From Chitinophagaceae bacterium UBA7600 (GTDB taxonomy: Bacteria; Bacteroidota; Bacteroidia; Chitinophagales; Chitinophagaceae), in the NCBI GenBank assembly GCA_002478885.1, contig DLKC01000093.1, positions 1-64,000 of the forward strand: a DNA stretch of 64,000 nucleotides. The letters run 5' to 3'. The notes below the pieces were generated by a model that was not told the DNA's origin, did no database searches, and saw only the letters and a list, made by a program, of their open reading frames with translations. Positions 9,427-18,337 of this stretch are shown one piece after another. How positions within the stretch are numbered: position 1 is the stretch's first letter; every line of letters begins with the position of its first letter. A program made the translations under genes and the position numbers.

Positions 9427-9449
9427 ATAAATGTACTTTCGACACTTAT
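9427..9449. promoter_or_regulatory. Candidate AraR operator upstream of araB
   Basis: ATAAATGT-N7-ACACTTAT, identical in both half-sites and spacing to the site at 659-681. It ends 43 nt before the araB start chosen here, against 44 nt for the GH51 gene. A TACTTTCG box lies inside the site and TATCTTGC at 9461-9468 follows it; either could be the -7 element. Confidence 0.6.
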
Positions 9450-9492
9450 GGAAATTAACTTATCTTGCTTTACATACTGATTGCTTCCATTT

Positions 9493-11160
9493 ATGACTGC
9501 AGAAACATTTGTTATAGGAGTTGATTATGGAACGGATTCTGTCCGCTCCGTGATTGTCGACACTTCGAACGGAAACGAAGTCGCCTCTTCGGTTTTTTAT
9601 TATCCACGCTGGAGAGCCGGCCTCTACTGCAATGCTGCAGAGAACCAGTTCAGGCAGCACCCGCTCGACTATATTGAAGGGCTTGAAGCCACCATAAATG
9701 ACTGTTTATACAAGGCAGGCCCATCGATCACGGACAAAGTGAAAGCAATTTCCGTTGATACCACGGGGTCTACCCCCGTAGCCGTTGACAGCACAGGAAC
9801 GCCTTTGGCACTCACACCCGGCTTTGAAGAAAATCCCCATGCCATGTTTGTGTTGTGGAAGGATCATACTTCAACAAAGGAAGCAGCGGAAATTAACGCG
9901 CATGCCGAAAAATTCCCGGTTAACTATTTACAATTTGTAGGCGGCATTTATTCCTCAGAATGGTTCTGGGCAAAATTGTTAAGAACACTACGCACAGATG
10001 AACCTGTTCGCAAAGCCTGCTATTCATGGGTGGAGCATTGCGACTGGATACCCTTTCTCTTAACCGGTGGTAATGATGCACAGCAAATGAAACGCGGTGT
10101 TTGTTCCGCAGGACACAAAGCCTTATGGGCCGCGGAATTTGGCGGGTTGCCACCCAATGATTTCTTTGCTTCTTTAGATCCATTGCTTGATGGATTTACT
10201 TCAAGATTATTTACTGATACTTCCACTGCTGATAAAGCGGCCGGTACCCTTTCTTCGGAATGGGCAGAGCGGCTGGGCCTCTCAACCGATGTGGTCATTG
10301 GTGTCGGAGCGTTCGATGCGCATATGGGAGCAGTCGGTGGACAAATAGAGCCATACCACCTGAGCAAGGTGATGGGAACATCTACCTGCGATATGCTGGT
10401 TGCGCCAGTGGAAGAAGTAAAAGATATTTTGGTAAAAGGTATTTGCGGCCAGGTGCCCGGCTCCGTTATTCCCGGTATGATGGGCATGGAAGCGGGGCAA
10501 TCTGCATTCGGTGATACCTATGCATGGTTTAAAAATGTTTTGTATTGGCCGATCAACAATATGCTCAAGCAATCAGCGGCGATCGACCAAATGACAGCCG
10601 ATGCCTTGCGCAGGGAGATCAGTGACAATATGATCCGCGAATTATCTGATGCAGCTGCAGAACTGCCTTTGAATGACAAAGATGAATTATCTGTGGACTG
10701 GCTCAATGGCCGCCGCACGCCGGATGCCAACCAGGAACTGAAAGCAGCCATTACCGGGTTAAACCTTGGAACAGACGCACCAAGAATTTTTAAAGCGTTG
10801 GTTGAGTCAACCTGTTTTGGCGCAAAGGCCATTGTAGAAAGGTTCAGGAGTGAAGGCGTTCCTGTAAAGGGGCTAATCGGCCTGGGTGGCGTAGCAAGAA
10901 AGTCGCCATACATTATGCAAATGATGGCTGATGTAATGAATATGCCGATCCGCATTCACCGCTCGGAACAAACCTGTGCTGCCGGCGCTGCTATGTTTGC
11001 CGCAACTGCCGCAGGTATTTACAGCAAAGTGGAAGATGCGATGGCAGCGATGGGCCAGGGCTTTGATGCGGAATATCATCCCGATCAAAGCAAAGTGGCA
11101 CTTTATGCAAAGCGGTATGAGCGATATAGAAAAACGGGTCATTTTATTGAACAATATTAA
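9493..11160 (+). CDS. araB: L-ribulokinase
   Basis: A 555-residue FGGY-family kinase that phosphorylates L-ribulose to L-ribulose 5-phosphate with ATP in the cytosol. The N-terminus FVIGVDYGTDSVRSVIVD is the actin-like phosphate-binding strand-turn. Further ribulokinase motifs are SVDTTGSTPVAVD, ALWKDHT-like MFVLWKDHTS, and the C-terminal GLIGLGGVARKSPYIMQMMADV. ATG 9493 was chosen over an in-frame TTG at 9481; the operator-to-start distance supports it. araD follows and araA lies further down, completing the pathway. Confidence 0.96.
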   Translation: MTAETFVIGVDYGTDSVRSVIVDTSNGNEVASSVFYYPRWRAGLYCNAAENQFRQHPLDYIEGLEATINDCLYKAGPSITDKVKAISVDTTGSTPVAVDSTGTPLALTPGFEENPHAMFVLWKDHTSTKEAAEINAHAEKFPVNYLQFVGGIYSSEWFWAKLLRTLRTDEPVRKACYSWVEHCDWIPFLLTGGNDAQQMKRGVCSAGHKALWAAEFGGLPPNDFFASLDPLLDGFTSRLFTDTSTADKAAGTLSSEWAERLGLSTDVVIGVGAFDAHMGAVGGQIEPYHLSKVMGTSTCDMLVAPVEEVKDILVKGICGQVPGSVIPGMMGMEAGQSAFGDTYAWFKNVLYWPINNMLKQSAAIDQMTADALRREISDNMIRELSDAAAELPLNDKDELSVDWLNGRRTPDANQELKAAITGLNLGTDAPRIFKALVESTCFGAKAIVERFRSEGVPVKGLIGLGGVARKSPYIMQMMADVMNMPIRIHRSEQTCAAGAAMFAATAAGIYSKVEDAMAAMGQGFDAEYHPDQSKVALYAKRYERYRKTGHFIEQY

Positions 11161-11233
11161 GCCGAGAAAGGTGAAACGGCAGGCGTAAAAGTTATTATAG
11201 GCTTGATCACACTTCAGCTTTCACCTCACGTTT

Positions 11234-11929
11234 ATGAAATACGAACACATACAACAGGAAGCATACGAAGCTAATATGCAATTACCAAAACTTGGGCTGG
11301 TATTGTTTACGTTTGGTAATGTAAGTGCGGTTGACAGGGGTCTCGGCGTGTTTGCTATTAAACCCAGCGGCGTGCCATACGAAGAACTTTCGCCTGATAA
11401 GATGGTGATTGTTGACCTGGATGGAAACGTGGTTGAAGGAATGTTGCGCCCGTCATCTGATACGAAAACGCATGCTGTATTGTATAAGCACTGGCATAAA
11501 ATCGGCGGTATTGCCCACACACATTCTGTTTATGCAACTGCATGGGCACAGTCGCAACGCGATATACCGATTTTTGGTACCACGCACGCCGACCACAATA
11601 CTGTTGATATTCCCTGCGCGGCACCCATGAGCGACGAAATGATCGGGGGTAACTATGAATACGAAACGGGCTTCCAGATCATGAACTGTTTTAACGAACG
11701 TAAGCTCGATTATAACGAAGTGGAAATGATTCTGGTGGGCAACCATGCTCCCTTCACCTGGGGTAAGAACGCTGCGAAAGCAGTATACAACAGCGCAGTG
11801 CTCGAGCAGGTAGCGCACATGGCTTTGCTCACAGAGCAAATCAACGGAAATGCAGCAAGATTGAAAGATGCGTTGATCAAAAAACATTTTGAGCGCAAGC
11901 ACGGCCCGGATAGTTATTACGGCCAATAG
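11234..11929 (+). CDS. araD: L-ribulose-5-phosphate 4-epimerase
   Basis: A 231-residue class II aldolase-fold epimerase converting L-ribulose 5-phosphate to D-xylulose 5-phosphate. The zinc ligands are His95 and His97 (IAHTHSVYATAWA) and His171 (GNHAPFTWG), the same numbering as the E. coli enzyme, with Asp120 in THADH as catalytic residue. Its length is normal for the family. It follows araB by 73 nt on the same strand and is almost certainly cotranscribed. Confidence 0.97.
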   Translation: MKYEHIQQEAYEANMQLPKLGLVLFTFGNVSAVDRGLGVFAIKPSGVPYEELSPDKMVIVDLDGNVVEGMLRPSSDTKTHAVLYKHWHKIGGIAHTHSVYATAWAQSQRDIPIFGTTHADHNTVDIPCAAPMSDEMIGGNYEYETGFQIMNCFNERKLDYNEVEMILVGNHAPFTWGKNAAKAVYNSAVLEQVAHMALLTEQINGNAARLKDALIKKHFERKHGPDSYYGQ

Positions 11930-11939
11930 GTTTATCACT

Positions 11940-12130
11940 TTTTGGCAGCGGGCTTTTGAACAGGCATTAAGCTGCGGTTGTGTCACTCACTTCAGCGTTC
12001 CGTTAATGTGGCGGCTGGACCCAGGATTTGATCGCGTTCTGTTTTTCCTGGTTGCTGAATATAATTCCTGCTGCCGAAGCGTGCGACGCAACAGGCGATG
12101 ATGGTAGTAACAGTGGCTGGCCAATAAAAA
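11940..12130. repeat. Inverted pair of intergenic repeats (B forward, A reverse)
   Basis: B core TTGTGTCACTC at 11978-11988 and reverse A core GTGCGACGCAA at 12081-12091. The left end includes GCGGGCTTTTGAACAGGCA; the right end is degraded (GTGGCTGGCC). The pair occupies the araD to GH146-like gap and excludes the upstream in-frame starts of the next gene. Confidence 0.82.
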
Positions 12131-12138
12131 TAATTTGC

Positions 12139-14496
12139 ATGAAGTATTTTTTTATCATCGTTTTTATTGCTGCATGTATCGCAACACATGCACAGGGTTA
12201 TACGCCTGAACGGGAGCATAAAAAAATGGCGGTACATCCTGTGGTGCCTTTGCAGGCGTACGCATTTAATCTTGCTGATGTGCAATTGCTCGATGGCAGC
12301 CCTTTCAAAAACGCGATGCAAAAAGATGCCGCTTATTTGTTGCTGCTCGACCCTAACCGTTTACTGCACCGCTTCTACGAAAATGCAGGCCTCCCCCCGA
12401 AGGGCGATGTGTATGGTGGCTGGGAAAGTGATGGCTTGTCGGGCCATACAATGGGCCATTATTTATCTGCCTGTTCTATGATGTATGCCTCGCTTAAAGA
12501 TGAGCTGTTTAAACAACGGGTAGATTATATTGTTGGCGAGTTAGCGCGTTGCCAGCAGGCGCGCAAAACAGGTTATGTAGGCGCCATACCAAAAGAAGAT
12601 TCGATCTTCGGGAAGCTTGCAAAGGGAGAAATACATACATCGGGTTTTGACCTTAATGGTGGATGGAGCCCTTTTTACACGATGCATAAAGTGATGGCAG
12701 GCCTTGTAGACGCTTACCTGTATTGCGATAATAAGCAAGCCTTGAAAGTTGCTACCGGCATGGCTGATTGGGTTGGTAATACTTTAAAGAACCTTTCGCC
12801 CGAACAACTTCAGCAAATGATGAAATGTGAGTATGGGGGTATGAACGATGTACTTGCGAATATTTATGCGATTACGGGAAACAAGAAATACCTGGCGCTT
12901 GCCAATGTTTTTTTTGATGATTTTGTGATGAAGCCTTTATCGCAGAAGATCGACCCCATGCCTGGCAAACATTCCAATACCAATGTTCCCAAAGCCATCG
13001 GCTGTGCACGTTTGTATGAGCTTACAGGAAGTGACACTGACAAAACTGTTGCGGCTTATTTCTGGCAGCTGATGGTACATGATCACAGTTATGTGATCGG
13101 CGGTAACAGCAACTATGAATATTGTGGCGCTGCCGGTAAACTTAATGACCAGCTTAGTGATGCCACCTGCGAAACCTGCAACACCTACAACATGCTGAAG
13201 CTGACGAAGCATTTATTTGAATGGCAACCGACTGCAGAGCTGGGTGATTATTACGAGCGTGCTTTGTACAATCATATACTCGCTTCACAAAACCCGGATG
13301 ATGGCATGATGTGTTATTTTGTTCCGTTGCGCATGGGAACAAAAAAGCAGTTCAGCGATTCATTCAACACTTTTACCTGTTGTGTTGGAAGCGGTATGGA
13401 AAATCACAGCAAATATGCAGAGAGCATCTATTTCGAAGACAAAGACGGAAACCTGTATGTCAATCTTTTTATCGCGTCAAAACTCAATTGGAGAACCAAG
13501 CAATACAGTGTTACACAAACAACCGCATTTCCCGAGAGTGACAACACAACCATAAAACTACGTACTGCAAATGCAAAGCAGTTTACTGTTTTTATAAGGC
13601 AGCCACACTGGGCTAAACAAGGCATTACGGTTTTGGTGAACGGCATGCCCGTTGAGGCGAAAGCCAACAACGATGGCTTTCTTGAGATCAACCGCACATG
13701 GAAAAACGATGATGAAATTAACGTGAGCTTCCCGAAAACACTGTACACCGAAAGCATGCCCGACAATAGCAAGCGTATTGCTGTGCTGTATGGCCCACTC
13801 GTTCTCGCAGGACAGTTGGGCGACACGATGCCCGACCCGGTATATGGCATCCCGGTTTTACTCACTGATAACACAAATGTAAGTGACTGGGTAAAGCCTG
13901 TGAAAGGCCAGCCAAATACTTTTACCACGGTTGATGTGGCAAAGCCTTTCAATACAACGTTGATTCCGTTTTATAAAACGTATAAGCAGCATTACACTGT
14001 TTACTGGGATTATTTTACCAATGATGAATGGGTTGATAAGCAGGCTGCTTACGAAGCAGAAAAGAAAAGACTGCAACAAATTGATGAACGCACTATAGAT
14101 ATAATGCGACTTGGCGAAATGCAACCAGAACGTGACCACAATTTACAGGCAAGCACCAATTCTTACACCGACGAAGCTATTGGACGTACGGCGCGTGAAG
14201 CCCGCAGCGGTGGTTATTTTTCGTTTGACGTAAAGGTGCAACCCGATGCGCCAAATATATTGCTCTGCTCCTATATCGGTGATGACAAAAACCGGCTGTT
14301 CGACATTCTTATCGACGGAAATAAAATTGCAACACAAGAGCTCAAGGGCGGTGAAACAGGGAAATTCTTTGATATAGAATATGCGATCCCAGCAGAGCTT
14401 ACAAAAAATAAAACAAAGGTCACGATAAGAGTTGAAGCCAATGCAGGTAAAACGGCCGGAAGAATTTTTGGCTGCCGCATTTTGAAAGCACAGTGA
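12139..14496 (+). CDS. Secreted beta-L-arabinofuranosidase, GH127/GH146 superfamily (GH146-like)
   Basis: A 785-residue protein of the DUF1680 superfamily. ATG 12139 was chosen because it opens a signal peptide (residues 1-18, ending THA-Q); longer readings run through the repeat pair. These enzymes use a zinc-bound cysteine nucleophile: CETC (Cys344, Glu345, Cys347) and FTCCVGSG (Cys414, Cys415) match that centre. After the (alpha/alpha)6 barrel there are beta domains near 530-640 and 650-785. Length and the CCVGSGMENH motif resemble characterised GH146 enzymes more than classic GH127. It likely removes beta-L-arabinofuranose from pectic or hydroxyproline-rich glycans. Confidence 0.88.
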   Translation: MKYFFIIVFIAACIATHAQGYTPEREHKKMAVHPVVPLQAYAFNLADVQLLDGSPFKNAMQKDAAYLLLLDPNRLLHRFYENAGLPPKGDVYGGWESDGLSGHTMGHYLSACSMMYASLKDELFKQRVDYIVGELARCQQARKTGYVGAIPKEDSIFGKLAKGEIHTSGFDLNGGWSPFYTMHKVMAGLVDAYLYCDNKQALKVATGMADWVGNTLKNLSPEQLQQMMKCEYGGMNDVLANIYAITGNKKYLALANVFFDDFVMKPLSQKIDPMPGKHSNTNVPKAIGCARLYELTGSDTDKTVAAYFWQLMVHDHSYVIGGNSNYEYCGAAGKLNDQLSDATCETCNTYNMLKLTKHLFEWQPTAELGDYYERALYNHILASQNPDDGMMCYFVPLRMGTKKQFSDSFNTFTCCVGSGMENHSKYAESIYFEDKDGNLYVNLFIASKLNWRTKQYSVTQTTAFPESDNTTIKLRTANAKQFTVFIRQPHWAKQGITVLVNGMPVEAKANNDGFLEINRTWKNDDEINVSFPKTLYTESMPDNSKRIAVLYGPLVLAGQLGDTMPDPVYGIPVLLTDNTNVSDWVKPVKGQPNTFTTVDVAKPFNTTLIPFYKTYKQHYTVYWDYFTNDEWVDKQAAYEAEKKRLQQIDERTIDIMRLGEMQPERDHNLQASTNSYTDEAIGRTAREARSGGYFSFDVKVQPDAPNILLCSYIGDDKNRLFDILIDGNKIATQELKGGETGKFFDIEYAIPAELTKNKTKVTIRVEANAGKTAGRIFGCRILKAQ

Positions 14497-14589
14497 ATAT
14501 GAATTTTAGCCTGGTTATAGAATAAGCATCAGCCTTACTCGCCACTGTTTTGGGAGGAGCGAAGTCGATAAATAAAAATTTAAAGGAAA

Positions 14590-16602
14590 ATGAAGCGTAT
14601 TCTTTTTTCATTCTGTTTCTTATATACTGCTATTGCATTTGGGCAAAAAGGCGATTATGCGTATAAGCCTGTGCCTTTTACCAGTGTGCAACTGACAGAT
14701 AATTTCTGGATGCCGCGTATTAAAGTGAACCACATGGTCACGATCCCTGCGTCGTTTGAGCGTTGCGAAAGCACCGGGCGTGTGAAGAATTTTGTGATGG
14801 CTGCCAACCGCAGCGGAAAGTTCTGCACCATTTTTCCGTTTGACGATACCGATATTTATAAAACCATTGAAGGAGCTTCATATTCGCTGAGTTTATTTCC
14901 GGACCCGAAACTTTCTGCGTATTTAGATTCATTGATAGCCATTGTTGGCCGGGCACAGGAACCCGATGGTTATTTATACACGGCAAGAACGATCAATCCC
15001 GACAGCGTGCATCCATGGTCGGGCAAAGTGCGTTGGGAAAAAGAAAGAGAGCTAAGTCATGAGTTGTATAATTCAGGCCATTTATACGAGGCTGCTGCGG
15101 CGCATTACCTCGCAACAGGCAAAAGAAATTTTCTCGACATTGCACTAAAGAACGCCGATCTTGTTTGTTCAGTATTCGGCCCCGGGAAAAGACATGTGGC
15201 GCCTGGCCACGAGATCGTTGAAATGGGATTGGTGAAACTCTACCGTATTACCGGCAAGCCGGAATACCTTGCTACAGCAAAAGATTTCATTGAATACCGC
15301 GGACATTATAACGGCTACGATTCTACCAGTAAAGACGAATGGAAGAACGGAACATACTGGCAGGATGCTATTCCTGTTGTTGATCAGCGTGAGGCAATGG
15401 GCCATGCCGTCCGTGCCGGTTATTTGTATGCAGGCGTGGCAGATATAGCCGCATTAACAGGCGATCAAAAATTGATCGTTGCCATCGACAGCATATGGGA
15501 TAACGTAGTATCGAAAAAAATGTATGTGCAGGGAGGTGCCGGCGCAATTGGTGATGGCGAACGCTATGGCGACAATTATGAATTGCCCAATGAAACGGCT
15601 TACAACGAAACATGTGCAGCCATCGCCAATGTTTTTTGGAATGAAAGGATGTTTATGCTGCATGGCGATTCCAAATACATTGATGTACTGGAGAAAATTT
15701 TATACAACGGATTAATATCCGGCGTTGGTCTCGACGGAAAATCTTTTTTCTACACCAATGCCATGCAGATTAAAAGCGATTTCACACATCCTTCTATGGA
15801 GGCAGAGCGTTCGGGCTGGTTTCCCTGCTCCTGTTGCCCTACAAACCTTGTGCGCTTGCTGCCTTCCATTCCCGGTTATGTGTATGCACAAAAAGATGAT
15901 AAGCTTTTTGTGAATCTTTTTATCAACAGCAAGGCAACGCTGAAAATTGTTGACAACGATATCACCCTCGAACAGCAGAACAATTATCCCTGGAATGGCG
16001 ATTTGAATTTTGTTGTTGATTCAAAAAAGCCAGTAGCGTTCAGCATGCTGGTGCGTATACCCGGCTGGGCGCGAGGACAGGCAATTCCGTCAGACCTCTA
16101 TACATTTCAGCACGCAACACAATCGCAGGTGCTCATCATCGTGAATGGTGAAAAAATAGAATATGCATTGGAAAATGGGTATGCCGTTATCAAACGGAAA
16201 TGGAAAAAAGGAGATGTTTTACAGGTGCAGTTGCCGATGAATATAGATCGCGTTACCGCCAATGAAAAAGTAACATCAGACATCGGAAAAATTGCGTTGC
16301 AGCGCGGCCCTATTATGTACTGCGCGGAATGGGTAGACAATAACGGGAAGGCAGCAAACATGTTTATACCGGAAAATACAACGTTTACCGCAGCGTTTAG
16401 TCCCAACCTTTTGAGTGGTGTGGAATTGATCAAAGGCAGTGTGCCTGCGGTACAGGTTTCAGCCGATGGCAAATCGGTTCAAACCGTTTCACAGCCGTTC
16501 ACAGCCATTCCTTACTATGCGTGGGCCAACCGCGGCAAAGGCGAAATGATGTTGTGGTTTCCGCAAAAAATAAAAGAGGTAGACCTTGTTGCAGGGCAGT
16601 GA
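14590..16602 (+). CDS. Secreted beta-L-arabinofuranosidase, GH127
   Basis: A 670-residue protein with a signal peptide (1-18, ending AFG-Q). It carries the classic GH127 signature: ETCAAIAN (Glu340, Cys342) and PCSCCPTNLVRLL (Cys413, Cys415, Cys416), the zinc-cysteine centre known from the bifidobacterial enzyme HypBA1. It hydrolyses beta-L-arabinofuranosyl linkages such as those in extensins and side chains of pectin. It follows the GH146-like gene by 93 nt on the same strand. The two share the superfamily fold but differ in length and motifs, so they are not a recent duplication. Confidence 0.92.
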   Translation: MKRILFSFCFLYTAIAFGQKGDYAYKPVPFTSVQLTDNFWMPRIKVNHMVTIPASFERCESTGRVKNFVMAANRSGKFCTIFPFDDTDIYKTIEGASYSLSLFPDPKLSAYLDSLIAIVGRAQEPDGYLYTARTINPDSVHPWSGKVRWEKERELSHELYNSGHLYEAAAAHYLATGKRNFLDIALKNADLVCSVFGPGKRHVAPGHEIVEMGLVKLYRITGKPEYLATAKDFIEYRGHYNGYDSTSKDEWKNGTYWQDAIPVVDQREAMGHAVRAGYLYAGVADIAALTGDQKLIVAIDSIWDNVVSKKMYVQGGAGAIGDGERYGDNYELPNETAYNETCAAIANVFWNERMFMLHGDSKYIDVLEKILYNGLISGVGLDGKSFFYTNAMQIKSDFTHPSMEAERSGWFPCSCCPTNLVRLLPSIPGYVYAQKDDKLFVNLFINSKATLKIVDNDITLEQQNNYPWNGDLNFVVDSKKPVAFSMLVRIPGWARGQAIPSDLYTFQHATQSQVLIIVNGEKIEYALENGYAVIKRKWKKGDVLQVQLPMNIDRVTANEKVTSDIGKIALQRGPIMYCAEWVDNNGKAANMFIPENTTFTAAFSPNLLSGVELIKGSVPAVQVSADGKSVQTVSQPFTAIPYYAWANRGKGEMMLWFPQKIKEVDLVAGQ

Positions 16603-16670
16603 TTTTTTTTGAACCCGGCAACCGTGCAGCATTCAGCTTTGGTTGCGTCGCACTCTTGTACGGTTAGCCC
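16603..16670 (+). repeat. Dispersed intergenic repeat, A arm, forward
   Basis: The element starts directly after the GH127 stop codon with TTTTTTTTGAACCCGGCA (16603-16620). The core TTGCGTCGCAC is at 16643-16653, followed by TCTTGTACGG. This is one of the best preserved copies. Confidence 0.9.
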
Positions 16671-16722
16671 GTTACTGAACAACAAAAGAACAAGTTTAAA
16701 ATAACCAAACCAAGTTTTTCAA

Positions 16723-18222
16723 ATGAACGATCTTAAACAACTGGAAGTATGGTTCGTTACCGGCAGCCAGCATTTGTATGGCGATGAAACATTGAAACAG
16801 GTTGCGGCACATTCGCAGGAAATTGCAGGTGCACTAAATGCATCTGCTGTTATACCAGTAAATGTAATATTTAAGCCAACCGTGAAGTCAACAGAAGAAA
16901 TCTATGCCGTTTGCCAGGAAGCGAATATCGCCAATAACTGCATCGGTATTATTGCATGGATGCATACCTTTTCTCCCGCTAAAATGTGGATCAACGGGCT
17001 TAAGATTTTACGAAAGCCGCTGTTGCACCTGCACACCCAATACAACCGCGATATTCCATGGGCTGATATTGATATGGACTTTATGAACCTTAACCAGAGC
17101 GCTCATGGCGACCGCGAGTTTGGTTTTATGGCAAGCCGTATGGGCATCAGGAGAAAGGTTGTTGTTGGCCACTGGCAAAATGCAGATGTGCATGACCGCA
17201 TTAACGTATGGGCACGCGCCGCAGCTGGCTGGAACGACTGGCAGGGGGCAAGGTTTGTGCGTTTTGGCGACAACATGCGCTTCGTTGCTGTAACTGATGG
17301 CGATAAAGTCGAGGCAGAATTGAAGTTTGGTTATTCAGTAAACACGCATGGCATAGGCGACCTTGTAAAAGTAATTGCCGAAGTGAGCGATGCGGAGATT
17401 AATGCATTGTGCGTTTCGTTTGAGGAAATATATAATGTTGCTGATGCCTTGAAAAAAGGGGGCGCACAGCATGCCTCATTAAGAGAATCAGCACGTATCG
17501 AAATCGGTTTGCGCAGGTTTTTACAGCAAGGGAATTACAAAGGCTTTACTGATACATTTGAAGACCTGCATGGCATGATACAGTTGCCCGGCATGGCCGT
17601 GCAAAGACTGATGGCTGAAGGCTACGGGTTTGGCGGCGAAGGCGATTGGAAAACAGCCGCGCTGGTAAGGGCGATGAAAGTGATGGGTTCAGGTTTGAGC
17701 GGTGGTAATTCTTTTATGGAAGATTATACTTATCATTTTGAGCCGGGTAATGAAATGGTGCTCGGTGCGCATATGCTGGAGATCTGTGAGAGCATCGCCG
17801 ATGGTAAGGCTTCCTGCGAAATACACCCATTGGGTATCGGTGGCAAAGCCGACCCGGTAAGGCTTGTTTTTAATGTTGCCGGTGGCGCTGCCTTAAATGC
17901 ATCTGTTGTTGATATGGGCAACCGCTTCAGGCTTTTGGTAAATACAGTTGACGCTGTTGCGCCGCAACATGCCTTGCCGAAACTTCCCGTGGCACGAGTG
18001 CTGTGGAAACCGCATCCCAATATGGCTGATGGCTGTGCTGCATGGATTTATGCCGGTGGCGCACATCATACAGGTTATAGCCAGAACCTTACCGCGGAGC
18101 ACCTGCAGGATTTTGCCGACATGGCTGGTATTGAATGTGTACTTATAAGCGAGCACACAACACTCCGCGACCTTAAAAATGAATTGAGATGGAGCGATGT
18201 GTACTATCAATTAAATAAATAG
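16723..18222 (+). CDS. araA: L-arabinose isomerase
   Basis: A 499-residue cytosolic isomerase converting L-arabinose to L-ribulose, the first step of the pathway completed by AraB and AraD. The sequence is typical from the start ([25 protein letters not shown]) through [12 protein letters not shown], the metal-binding region with [18 protein letters not shown] and [13 protein letters not shown], to the C-terminal HHTGYSQ and [13 protein letters not shown]. Length is normal. It is flanked on both sides by intergenic repeats of the window's family. Confidence 0.98.
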   Translation: MNDLKQLEVWFVTGSQHLYGDETLKQVAAHSQEIAGALNASAVIPVNVIFKPTVKSTEEIYAVCQEANIANNCIGIIAWMHTFSPAKMWINGLKILRKPLLHLHTQYNRDIPWADIDMDFMNLNQSAHGDREFGFMASRMGIRRKVVVGHWQNADVHDRINVWARAAAGWNDWQGARFVRFGDNMRFVAVTDGDKVEAELKFGYSVNTHGIGDLVKVIAEVSDAEINALCVSFEEIYNVADALKKGGAQHASLRESARIEIGLRRFLQQGNYKGFTDTFEDLHGMIQLPGMAVQRLMAEGYGFGGEGDWKTAALVRAMKVMGSGLSGGNSFMEDYTYHFEPGNEMVLGAHMLEICESIADGKASCEIHPLGIGGKADPVRLVFNVAGGAALNASVVDMGNRFRLLVNTVDAVAPQHALPKLPVARVLWKPHPNMADGCAAWIYAGGAHHTGYSQNLTAEHLQDFADMAGIECVLISEHTTLRDLKNELRWSDVYYQLNK

Positions 18223-18245
18223 CTATTTTACGCTGCTGTATTTGA

Positions 18246-18308
18246 TGCAGTACAAGTGTGCGACGCAACATAAGCCTGCCACTTGTTCAAAAGCCGGGCC
18301 CCAAAAAT
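18246..18308 (-). repeat. Dispersed intergenic repeat, A arm, reverse
   Basis: GTACAAGTGTGCGACGCAA with core 18258-18268; outer end GCCGGGCCCCAAAAA at 18293-18307. It lies inside the probable araA-symporter transcription unit. Confidence 0.88.
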
Positions 18309-18337
18309 ATATTAACCAACATAACGATTGATTTATC

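Noticed and set aside
12028..12138. N-terminal extension of the GH146-like gene
   Set aside because: The extension translates the repeat pair and would hide the signal peptide that starts at ATG 12139.
16603..16670. The repeats as ordinary intrinsic terminators
   Set aside because: The T run precedes rather than follows the structured part in the forward orientation, copies lie within probable operons, and separate good terminators exist beside them (20917, 34749, 44774, 50503).
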